64,000 nt of DNA from MVRV01 sp964469905. GTDB lineage: Bacteria; Desulfobacterota; Syntrophia; Syntrophales; Smithellaceae. The position numbers and the translations under genes were made by a program. The notes under the pieces were generated by a model, which did not search any database, was not told the DNA's origin, and saw only the letters and a program-made list of their open reading frames with translations. The stretch spans positions 1 through 64,000 of the forward strand of contig CAYXZW010000009.1 in NCBI GenBank assembly GCA_964469905.1, given 5' to 3'. Shown one piece after another: positions 18,331 through 25,989 of this stretch (positions are counted from its first letter, which is position 1; each line of letters opens with the position of its first letter).

Positions 18331-19818
18331 CTAGCGTCGCCAGTTCCCCAGGCTCCGCCAGGGCGACAATGGCTCACCGGCGACTGCACTGGAAAACTTT
18401 GTTTTTTTCTGCAAGGCCAGATCATCGATGATGTAAGCAATGCAGGCCATCTCGGCATCAGTTCTTTGAGGTTTCCAGTCGGAAAAATGGGAGCTCACAA
18501 AATCGGTAAATGTATCCCCGGCAGCAAAGGCATCAGAGCGTAGAACGTCGATCAAAAAGGGAATGGCTGTCCTGATTCCCAGAATGACATAGCTTGAGAG
18601 CGCTTGAATCATGCGACAAATTGCGGCGTCTCTGTTTTCGGCATAGGCAATCAGTTTGGACAGAATGGGATCGTATTCTACCGGAACCTGAAATCCGGCA
18701 TAGACACCGCAATCGTTGCGGATTCCCGGCCCCGAAGGTTCTTTCAGGTAAGTGATTCTGCCGGGAGAAGGATAAAATCCCTGCTCCGGGTCTTCCGCAT
18801 AGATGCGGCACTCTATGGCATGTCCTCTTCCCTGAATCCGCTCCTGCACCAGAGTCAACGGCTCGCCGGCGGCAATCATAAGCTGATGGCGGACAATATC
18901 GATGCCGGTTACCATTTCCGTAATCGGATGCTCGACCTGGAGACGTGTGTTGACTTCCAGAAAGTAGAAGCTGCCATCGGCATCGAGCAAAAATTCTACC
19001 GTGCCGGCATTGACATACCCGGAAGCCCTTGCTGCCGCGACGGCCGCTTTTCCCATCCTCTCCCGAAGCTCGGACGTCAGCGCGGTCGACGGCGTTTCTT
19101 CAATGATCTTCTGGTGGCGTCTTTGAATGGAACATTCCCGTTCGAGCAAATGAACAACATTACCATAGCGGTCGGCCATAATCTGGAACTCGATATGCCG
19201 GGGTCGCGCCAGATACTTTTCCAGGTAGATCGCACCATTGCCAAATGCACTGGCGGCTTCGCTCGATGCAGACAGGCAGGCTTCGCGAATTTCCACAGGC
19301 GTTGAAACGACCCGCATTCCCTTTCCCCCGCCTCCGGCGGCTGCTTTAATCAGGACGGGATAACCCAGGCTATCGGCCTCGCGGGCAATAATATGCGGAT
19401 CCGACTCAGGCCTAGTCATGCCGGGAATAACGGGAACACCATTTTTAATCATCGTCTGCCGCGCGATGGTTTTATCCCCCAACTCACGAATCACAGACGC
19501 GGGCGGGCCGATGAAGATCAAACCGTTTTCTTCGCAACGTTCGGCAAAATCTCCGTTCTCGGCCAGAAATCCATAACCGGGATGAATCGCCTCGGCCCCG
19601 CTTTCTTTCGCCGCTGCAATTATTTTGTCGATATTGAGGTAGCTTGACGCCGGCTCGGCATTCCCCAGGGGGACGGCCTGATCGGCATCCAGAACATGAA
19701 CCGCCTGTCGATCCACATCCGAATAGACGGCGACGGTTGCCACACCCATCTCCCGACAGGTAAACATAATACGCCGGGCTATTTCCCCTCTGTTGGCAAT
19801 CAGGATCTTCTTGAACAT
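18331..19818 (-). CDS. Biotin carboxylase subunit of an acyl-CoA carboxylase
   Basis: A 495-residue ATP-grasp enzyme that carboxylates biotin from bicarbonate and ATP. It starts MFKKILIANRGEIARRIMFT. The ATP-grasp glycine loop is KAAAGGGGKGM, and the active-site region is FLEVNTRLQVEHPITEMVTG. The frame is open to 19956, but ATG 19818 has AGGAG seven bases upstream and starts exactly where the family does. The C-terminus stops without a biotinyl domain, so biotin is carried by the separate carrier protein directly downstream. The carboxyltransferase gene is 88 bases upstream. Confidence 0.93.
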   Translation of the reverse strand: MFKKILIANRGEIARRIMFTCREMGVATVAVYSDVDRQAVHVLDADQAVPLGNAEPASSYLNIDKIIAAAKESGAEAIHPGYGFLAENGDFAERCEENGLIFIGPPASVIRELGDKTIARQTMIKNGVPVIPGMTRPESDPHIIAREADSLGYPVLIKAAAGGGGKGMRVVSTPVEIREACLSASSEAASAFGNGAIYLEKYLARPRHIEFQIMADRYGNVVHLLERECSIQRRHQKIIEETPSTALTSELRERMGKAAVAAARASGYVNAGTVEFLLDADGSFYFLEVNTRLQVEHPITEMVTGIDIVRHQLMIAAGEPLTLVQERIQGRGHAIECRIYAEDPEQGFYPSPGRITYLKEPSGPGIRNDCGVYAGFQVPVEYDPILSKLIAYAENRDAAICRMIQALSSYVILGIRTAIPFLIDVLRSDAFAAGDTFTDFVSSHFSDWKPQRTDAEMACIAYIIDDLALQKKTKFSSAVAGEPLSPWRSLGNWRR

Positions 19819-19906
19819 ATTGACTCTCCTGTTCAACGGTCCGCAATGATCGTCTAATCTCTTTACTTTTGCCTCCACCACCGGAGGCAATTCCTTCGGT
19901 CGCACC

Positions 19907-21523
19907 CTACATCCGGAAAATGCCATATCCCGGAATATCGTCACGGAGAGGAGCATTCAGAGCAGCGGATATGGCCAGTCCCAGCACATCCCGTGTATCG
20001 GCCGGATCGATAATTCCGTCATCCCATAGTTGGGCCGTGCTGTAATAGGCATTGCTTTCGGTCCTGGCGGCAGCAATCACCGGTCCGCTGATTTGTTCCA
20101 CTTCTTCGACAGACATCGGGGGCGCACCCTCTTTGGCCAGTTGGTCATTTCTCAGCGTGACCAGAACACCGGCCGCCTGCTCCCCTCCCATGACGGCAAT
20201 TTCGGCATTAGGCCACATCCACAGGAAGCGCGGCGAATAAGCCCGCCCGCACATGGCATAGTTGCCCGCACCATACGATGCACCGATCATTACGGTAAAT
20301 TTGGGAACGGTGGCGTTGGCCACAGCGTTGACCATCTTGTGACCGTCCTTTGTAATGCCCAACCGTTCGTACTCGCGGCCGATAATAAAACCATTGATAT
20401 TCTGGAGGAAAATTAGCGGTATCTGGCGCCGGTCGCAAATCTGAATGAATTGAGTGCCTTTCAGGGCACTATCGGAAAACAGGATGCCGTTATTACCGAG
20501 AATTCCCACGGGATAACCGTGGATATAAGCCCAGCCGCAGACCAGCGTCGGGGCATACAGTTCCTTGAACTCCAGAAATTCACTCCGATCAACCATGCGC
20601 GCAATCACTTCCCGTACATCGTAAGGAACTTTAAGTTGACGACTGACAATACCGTATATCTCTTTCGGATCATAAAGGGGCGGCGCCGTCTCTTGCATAG
20701 ACAGCCTTGACTTTTCCGGATTGGGAAGGTTTTTGATGATCTTGCGCAGAATCTCGAGGGCATGCCGGTCATCTTCGGCATAATAATCAGAAACACCGGA
20801 CTCGCGGCAATGCAGATCCGCGCCTCCGAGTTCGTCCGCCGTTACCTCCTCGCCTGTCGCCGCCTTGACGAGTGGGGGCCCGCCTAAAAATATTGCGCCC
20901 GTTCCCTTGACATGCACAACTTCATCGGACATGGCGGGCACATAAGCGCCGCCGGCCGTGCACAAACCCATTACCGCCGTGATCTGGGGGATGCCCATTT
21001 TCGAAATTTTCGCCTGATTATAAAAAAGCCTCCCGCCATCGTCGATATCCGGGAAAACCTCAGACTGAAGCTGCAATAGGCCGCCGGCTGAGTCGATCAG
21101 GGTAATGGCAGGCAGGCGATTTTCCATCACGATCGTCTGGCAGCGCAGGCTTTTTTTAACGGTCAGGGGATAGGTCGCCCCACCCTTGATCATGGCATCA
21201 TTGCAGGTAATCAACACTTCCTTGCCGGCAACAACGCCGATTCCCGAAACAAGACCCGCACCATGGATTTTTCCGTCATAAAGCCCCCGGGCCGCAAGCG
21301 GCGCGATCTCCAGAAATGGTGTGTTTCTATCCAGCAAGAGATCCAGTTTGTCCCGAACAGGCATCTTCCCCTGAGAAAGGAGACGTTTCCGGGCCGCCGG
21401 GGAGCGATCCTCCCGGGCGATCCGCAGTTCCTCTTGCAGATTTACCACCAGGGCTTCCATCGATTCATAATTTTTTCGGTATTCATCCGAACGGGTATCG
21501 ATTCTTGTTTCGATGACATCCAT
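19907..21523 (-). CDS. Acyl-CoA carboxylase carboxyltransferase (methylcrotonyl/geranyl-CoA type beta subunit)
   Basis: A 538-residue carboxyltransferase subunit with N- and C-terminal crotonase-like halves. Landmarks are GRDKLDLLLD-like text near 55, an oxyanion region TAGGAYVPAMSDEVVHV (about 189-205), GGPPLVKAATGEE, and in the second half IGASYGAGNYAMCGRAYSPR. The block FLQNINGFIIG is typical of methylcrotonyl- and geranyl-CoA carboxylases and less so of propionyl-CoA carboxylase. Methylcrotonyl-CoA (leucine/isovalerate) or geranyl-CoA (terpene) are therefore the main candidate substrates; the AtuA gene favours a terpenoid or related branched acid. It is the first gene of the minus-strand operon. 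Confidence 0.9.
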   Translation of the reverse strand: MDVIETRIDTRSDEYRKNYESMEALVVNLQEELRIAREDRSPAARKRLLSQGKMPVRDKLDLLLDRNTPFLEIAPLAARGLYDGKIHGAGLVSGIGVVAGKEVLITCNDAMIKGGATYPLTVKKSLRCQTIVMENRLPAITLIDSAGGLLQLQSEVFPDIDDGGRLFYNQAKISKMGIPQITAVMGLCTAGGAYVPAMSDEVVHVKGTGAIFLGGPPLVKAATGEEVTADELGGADLHCRESGVSDYYAEDDRHALEILRKIIKNLPNPEKSRLSMQETAPPLYDPKEIYGIVSRQLKVPYDVREVIARMVDRSEFLEFKELYAPTLVCGWAYIHGYPVGILGNNGILFSDSALKGTQFIQICDRRQIPLIFLQNINGFIIGREYERLGITKDGHKMVNAVANATVPKFTVMIGASYGAGNYAMCGRAYSPRFLWMWPNAEIAVMGGEQAAGVLVTLRNDQLAKEGAPPMSVEEVEQISGPVIAAARTESNAYYSTAQLWDDGIIDPADTRDVLGLAISAALNAPLRDDIPGYGIFRM

Positions 21524-21577
21524 AAAGCCCCCTTCGTTGCTGGCATGACTTAAATCAAATATAATTATTGTTCATTT

Positions 21578-21623
21578 ATTGAATCTAGTTCAATTCAATA
21601 ATCAAATTCATTTTACGTGTCAA
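21578..21623 (-). promoter_or_regulatory. Promoter and palindromic operator of the carboxylase operon
   Basis: On the minus strand TTGACA (21618-21623) is followed after 17 bases by TATTGA (21595-21600). Immediately downstream, covering the expected transcription start, is ATTGAATCTAGTTCAAT (21578-21594), a perfect 6-bp palindrome with a 5-base spacer. The carboxyltransferase start codon is 54 bases further on. A repressor bound here would block transcription; the TetR protein at the operon end is the obvious candidate. Confidence 0.6.
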
Positions 21624-21878
21624 GCTTTTTTTCCAGCTGGTCTATAAAATGGGAAAATAGTGCCAGATAATACACGGTCAGCAGTCAATAATGATGAGAA
21701 AAAAGATATAGTTCAGGTCATTGGATTGCCTCAATGCCGGAATTATTGAGAGGGAGCTACTGCAGCAAAGTGATTGCAACAGTGTTAATTGTATTATTTA
21801 TTTGACTTTTTCCCACTCCCAATCTAAGTTTCTGCCGCTTGAAAAATAGCCGCAAAGAATAAAATCTCAAGGTTGAGC
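21624..21878. other. Intergenic region between divergent operons
   Basis: AT-rich stretch between the carboxylase operon and the ketosynthase operon. It should hold the promoter of the latter. CTCAAT-N9-ATTGAG (21730-21750) is an imperfectly spaced inverted repeat that could be an operator. No coding region or RNA gene was recognised. Confidence 0.4.
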
Positions 21879-23129
21879 ATGCAAACAAAGAAACGTATTG
21901 TAATTACCGGATTAGGAACACTCAACGCAATAGCCAATAACATTCCGGATTTTGCATCAGCCCTGCGGACGGGAGTGTGCGGCATCCAACCGTTAGACCT
22001 CTTCGACACCGAAGGTTTTCGCTGCCGTAACGGCGGCCAAATCAAGAATTTTTCTCCCCGCGATTACATTCCGCCGGATTTTTCCCTCAAAAGGATGTCG
22101 CGGGCGGATATGCTCTCCTTTGCCGCAACTCTGGCGGCACTCACCGATGCCGGCCTTTATCCCTTGCCGCAACAGCTAAAAGAAGAGACGGGAGTTGCCA
22201 TCGGCGGCGGTTCCGGCGGACTTTTCGAAGCGGAATCCTTTTATCAGGATTTATTAGGGAAAAAAAGCAAACGGGCTCGATTTTCGCGCCTGTCATCTGT
22301 TTATTGCGCATCTTCCGCTGACCGGATCGCTTCTAATTTAGGATTGGCCGGTCCTAAAGCGACATTCATGACGGCCTGCTCCGCCGGGGCCACGGCCATC
22401 GGTTATGCACGGGATTTAATTGCGGGCGGTCAGGCCCGGATTATGATCGCCGGGGGAGTAGAACCGATGTGCCGGATTACATATGCCGCTTTCAATGCCC
22501 TCAAATCTCTCGATCCGGGAGTTTGTCATCCCTTCGATAAAGACCGCGAGGGATTATCTTTGGGCGAGGCAGCGGCGATTCTGATTTTGGAATCATTGGA
22601 TGATGCTTTGGAAAGAGGCGCTGAAATCTATGGCGAAATTCTGGGCTACGGCATTACCTGCGATTCCTTCCACATGACGGCGCCCGATGAGAAAGGTTCC
22701 GGCGCCGTCCGTTCCATGCAGGCGGCACTTGCCGACAGCGGTTTGGTAAGCGATGATGTTGATTATATCAATGCCCACGGCACAGCAACTCCGGTCAATG
22801 ATATTATGGAAACCAAGGCGATCAAGGAAGTATTCGGCAAGCGTGCCCGCTGTCTTCCGGTGAGCTCCACTAAAGCAATGACTGCCCACACGCTGGGCGC
22901 AGCCGGTGCGCTCGAAGGCATTGTTTCCATCCTGGCGCTGATACACGGTTTTATACCGCCAACGATCAACTGCCGTAATTCTGATCCGGAATGCGACCTC
23001 GATTACGTAATCGGTGGGGCCAGGACGGCTGACCTGCGCATTGTGCTTTCTAATTCTTTTGCCTTTGGCGGCAATAATACAACAGTAATATTCGGCAAGT
23101 ATGATCAAAGGGGCGCCCGCAATGGCTAA
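21879..23129 (+). CDS. Beta-ketoacyl-ACP synthase (KAS II-like), catalytically intact
   Basis: A 416-residue thiolase-fold condensing enzyme that extends an acyl chain with malonyl-ACP. The Cys-His-His triad is complete: Cys in MTACSAGAT (Cys167), His in NAHGTAT (His300) and His in MTAHTLGAAG (His337). A TTG two codons upstream is possible, but AAGG is better spaced to ATG 21879. Its stop lies within the start of the next gene, a ketosynthase homologue without active-site residues. The two probably form a heterodimer, like the ketosynthase/chain-length-factor pairs of type II polyketide and aryl polyene systems. It opens block A of the biosynthetic locus. Confidence 0.9.
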   Translation: MQTKKRIVITGLGTLNAIANNIPDFASALRTGVCGIQPLDLFDTEGFRCRNGGQIKNFSPRDYIPPDFSLKRMSRADMLSFAATLAALTDAGLYPLPQQLKEETGVAIGGGSGGLFEAESFYQDLLGKKSKRARFSRLSSVYCASSADRIASNLGLAGPKATFMTACSAGATAIGYARDLIAGGQARIMIAGGVEPMCRITYAAFNALKSLDPGVCHPFDKDREGLSLGEAAAILILESLDDALERGAEIYGEILGYGITCDSFHMTAPDEKGSGAVRSMQAALADSGLVSDDVDYINAHGTATPVNDIMETKAIKEVFGKRARCLPVSSTKAMTAHTLGAAGALEGIVSILALIHGFIPPTINCRNSDPECDLDYVIGGARTADLRIVLSNSFAFGGNNTTVIFGKYDQRGARNG

Positions 23130-24390
23130 TTTACCGCCGACAGAGAACGTCCGAAGAATTGTTATTACCGGTCTCGGCATGGTGACGCCGCTGGGAATCG
23201 GCAAGGAAGAATTTCGCCGCCGCGTTTTTGCCGGTGATTGTGCCGTTGCCGCAATAAAATCATTTGACACATCAGCGTTTCCGTCGCACTTGGGTGCGGA
23301 AGTGGATAATTTTCAACCGCGCGATTTTATCTCGGTAAAAAATATCCGTCGGATGGATAAGATATCCATGCTGACAACGGCAGCAGCCCGGCTGGCGCTC
23401 GAAGACGCCGGGCTTACGATAAATACTGCCAACCGCGACCGCATCGGTATTCTGCTGGGAACATCTTTTGGCGCTACCGATGTAACCGTCCAGTTTGCCG
23501 GAACACTATTTAAAGATGGGCCTTCCTTTGTCAATCCGATCCTGGTTCCGAATACCGTAATGAATGCACCGGCCGGACATGCTTCCATCGAGCTGGGCTT
23601 CCGCGGCGTCAATACTACCGTAACTCATTTTGCCGTTTCGGCGGAAACGGCCATCGCCTATGCTGTTTCGGAAATACGCCGCGGTGCGGCAGATTTTATG
23701 CTCGCCGGCGGGGTGGACATTTTATCGAAATTTTATTATGAAGCGCTGACCCGTTTTCACGCTCTTTCGCCTTTCGACGGCAAGATTGAGGCCTGCAAAC
23801 CTTTCGACCGCGACCGCAATGGTATGGTCGCCGGAGAAGGTTGCGGATTTGTGTGTATTGAAAGCCTGGAATCGGCGCTGTCCAGAGGGCGGAAACCTTA
23901 CTGTGAAATAAAGGGTTTCGGTCAGGGCTCCTCACCGACAACTCCTACCGGGTGGCCGGAAAATGCCGCCGGAATAACAAAGACCATTGGACGAGCTCTG
24001 AATAATTCCGGAGTCTCCCCGCAGGATATCGTTGCCATCTTTGCTGCGGCCAACGGCGGTATAACCCTCGATGGAATCGAAGCGGAGGCCTATGCGGAAG
24101 TATTTGCGGCAAATGAAAACAGACCTTTGATTACCTCCCTCAAAGGCGCTATCGGAGAAAGTTTTTCGGGCGGCGGAATGCGTGCCTGTGCTTTGGCCTT
24201 GTCTCTGGAAGAAGGCGTTTTACCGCCAACCGTCGGACTGACGAATCCCTTGACAGCACTGGCCTTTGTCCGGGAGCAAAAAAGGGAATTGGCAATCAGT
24301 AATGCGCTGCTTGCCGGCATTTCTTTCGGCGGCACTTACGTCTATCTGGTGTTGGGCAACTCTGTCCATAAGGAGAAAAAAGCAAATTGA
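23122..24390 (+). CDS. Ketosynthase-like partner without catalytic residues (chain-length-factor type)
   Basis: A 422-residue KAS-fold protein. At the nucleophile site the usual TACSSG-like text is replaced by HFAVSAETA (Val172 in place of Cys). The NAHGT histidine site reads AAANGGIT, and the second histidine site (normally GHTLGAAG) reads IGESFSGGG. All three catalytic residues are therefore gone, while the glycine-rich core and the SLKGAIG loop remain. Such dead homologues act as chain-length factors or structural partners of an active ketosynthase. The active enzyme is encoded directly upstream with an 8-base overlap. ATG 23122 is preferred over ATG 23101, though either is possible. Confidence 0.87.
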   Translation: MANLPPTENVRRIVITGLGMVTPLGIGKEEFRRRVFAGDCAVAAIKSFDTSAFPSHLGAEVDNFQPRDFISVKNIRRMDKISMLTTAAARLALEDAGLTINTANRDRIGILLGTSFGATDVTVQFAGTLFKDGPSFVNPILVPNTVMNAPAGHASIELGFRGVNTTVTHFAVSAETAIAYAVSEIRRGAADFMLAGGVDILSKFYYEALTRFHALSPFDGKIEACKPFDRDRNGMVAGEGCGFVCIESLESALSRGRKPYCEIKGFGQGSSPTTPTGWPENAAGITKTIGRALNNSGVSPQDIVAIFAAANGGITLDGIEAEAYAEVFAANENRPLITSLKGAIGESFSGGGMRACALALSLEEGVLPPTVGLTNPLTALAFVREQKRELAISNALLAGISFGGTYVYLVLGNSVHKEKKAN

Positions 24391-24524
24391 ATATCGGTAG
24401 ATTGATCAACAAGATGGCGATAGTTCAGCGCCAAGCACCTTTTCTGCAGGATAAAGGCAAAACCTGTAATAACAGGCAATATGCTGAGCCGGAAAATGAT
24501 CTGCCGCTGCAGAGTTCTGGCTGA
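24387..24524 (+). CDS. Possible 45-residue small protein
   Basis: A TTG overlapping the stop of the previous gene, with AAGGAG about twelve bases upstream, opens a 45-codon frame (MNIGRLINKMAIVQRQ...). I recognise no family, and codon use is uninformative at this length. It may be a translated remnant or chance. Confidence 0.15.
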   Translation: MNIGRLINKMAIVQRQAPFLQDKGKTCNNRQYAEPENDLPLQSSG

Positions 24525-24731
24525 AAGATACAATTCGCTATTGCAAAGTAGGGCACATGTTTGATAAGCCTTTAACCGGATTTCCCAACACCCAATTTGC
24601 TCTGGCGGGAAAGTCCGCTGAAATTAAGATCGGCCGGACTTTTATAGATTAAATAATCTTTAACACTGGCAGAAGAACACTGATGTCATTGCGGGCATAA
24701 ATAAAACAATTGCAAAGGTTTTGAATATTTT
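24525..24731. other. Intergenic remainder before the radical SAM gene
   Basis: About 200 bases, counted with the doubtful small frame as a 341-base gap between the ketosynthase-like gene and the radical SAM gene. No hairpin terminator, RNA gene or recognisable gene fragment was seen. Transcription may run through or restart here. Confidence 0.4.
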
Positions 24732-25961
24732 ATGAAATTTAAACTTATCTATCCCAAATGGGAAAAACTGGATCGTCAGACCCGCTTTACCTTGCCGCCG
24801 CATGGCCCGGTGGTTATGGCTGCCGCTCTGCCGGCTGATGTGGAAGTGGAGTTCATCGATGAAAACGTTGAACCTATCGACTTTGAATCGGGAGCCGATC
24901 TGGTCGGCATCTCCATGATGTTGACAGTTCAGACCAAACGCGGCTGGGAAATTGCCGACGCTTTCCGTGCCAAAGGCATCAAGGTAATATTCGGCGGCAT
25001 CGCCACTATGCTGCATGCCGAAGAAACCGGACTGCATGCGGATGCTGTTTTTCTGGGCGAAGCGGAAGGCCGGATGGAAAAGGTCTTTGCCGATTTGAGC
25101 AGCAACAAGCTGCAAAAAGTTTACGACTACATGCAGAATTTTCCGCCGATTGAAAGTGTCGGAACGGCCCGGCGCAGTATTTTAAATCGGGAAATGTACA
25201 ATTACCGCGGCGTGCAGATGGTTGACCTGGTCCATGCTTCCCGTGGTTGCCGTTTTAATTGCTATCCGTGTTGTGTAAATTTTTTAGGCGGCCGCAGTTT
25301 CCGGCCTCGCCCCTTTGATAAGGTTGTAGCAGAAATGGCCAGTATTGATAACAACAGACTATTCATTGTTGATAATTCACTGGCCCAGGACAAGGATTGG
25401 GAAATGAATCTGTTTCGCGAAATGATTCCTCTGAAAAAGAAATGGTGCTCCCATCCCATTGAAAACGACGATAAAGTTCTTGATCTGGCAGCACAGGCCG
25501 GGGCCTGGTTTGTTTATCAGGCAATATTTGATTCTTCCGATTTCATCCGTGATCGCATCAAAAGGTATCATGATTATGGAATTGCCGTGGAAGGCAGCAT
25601 CCTTCTCGGTCTTGATTATCACACGGAAGATTATATCAAGAAGCTGGTGGATTTTCTGCTCGAGGTCGAGCTCGATATGGCGGAATTTACCGTGCTCACG
25701 CCGTTTCCCCATACCCGGACATTTGATGACCTGCATAATGCCGGCAGAATATTTTCCTACGACTGGAACAATTATACCTGCGGCAAAGTGGTATTCCAGC
25801 CGCAGTTAATGTCGCCGGAAAAGCTCCAGGAAATGTATTATTACGCCTGGGACAAGTTTTACGAAGATGAACCGCAGAATTATAAAATGTTTAAGCTTCT
25901 GAAAAATGTTATGGAAAAAGAAAAAGCAGACAACACGTATATGCCTCGTAAACGCAATTAG
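24732..25961 (+). CDS. Radical SAM protein with N-terminal cobalamin-binding-like domain
   Basis: A 409-residue protein. Residues 1-130 have the alternating beta-alpha pattern of a B12-binding domain (FIDENVEPID, VGISMMLTVQT, VIFGGIATMLHAEE), without the DxHxxG histidine motif, as is usual in class B radical SAM enzymes. The radical SAM [4Fe-4S] motif is CRFNCYPC (Cys173, Cys177, Cys180). The C-terminal part is the TIM-barrel remainder. Members of this class do methylations, cyclisations and other C-C chemistry on unactivated carbons. It lies between a ketosynthase pair and an ammonia-lyase, so an acyl or aryl-polyene intermediate is a likely substrate. The ribosome binding site is weak (AAAGG 13 bases upstream). 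Confidence 0.85.
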   Translation: MKFKLIYPKWEKLDRQTRFTLPPHGPVVMAAALPADVEVEFIDENVEPIDFESGADLVGISMMLTVQTKRGWEIADAFRAKGIKVIFGGIATMLHAEETGLHADAVFLGEAEGRMEKVFADLSSNKLQKVYDYMQNFPPIESVGTARRSILNREMYNYRGVQMVDLVHASRGCRFNCYPCCVNFLGGRSFRPRPFDKVVAEMASIDNNRLFIVDNSLAQDKDWEMNLFREMIPLKKKWCSHPIENDDKVLDLAAQAGAWFVYQAIFDSSDFIRDRIKRYHDYGIAVEGSILLGLDYHTEDYIKKLVDFLLEVELDMAEFTVLTPFPHTRTFDDLHNAGRIFSYDWNNYTCGKVVFQPQLMSPEKLQEMYYYAWDKFYEDEPQNYKMFKLLKNVMEKEKADNTYMPRKRN

Positions 25962-25989
25962 TTTTTTTGAAGAAAGCAGGAATTAAATC

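Noticed and set aside
19819..19956. N-terminal extension of the biotin carboxylase frame
   Set aside because: The extension overlaps the carboxyltransferase gene end and has no family similarity; ATG 19818 has the binding site.
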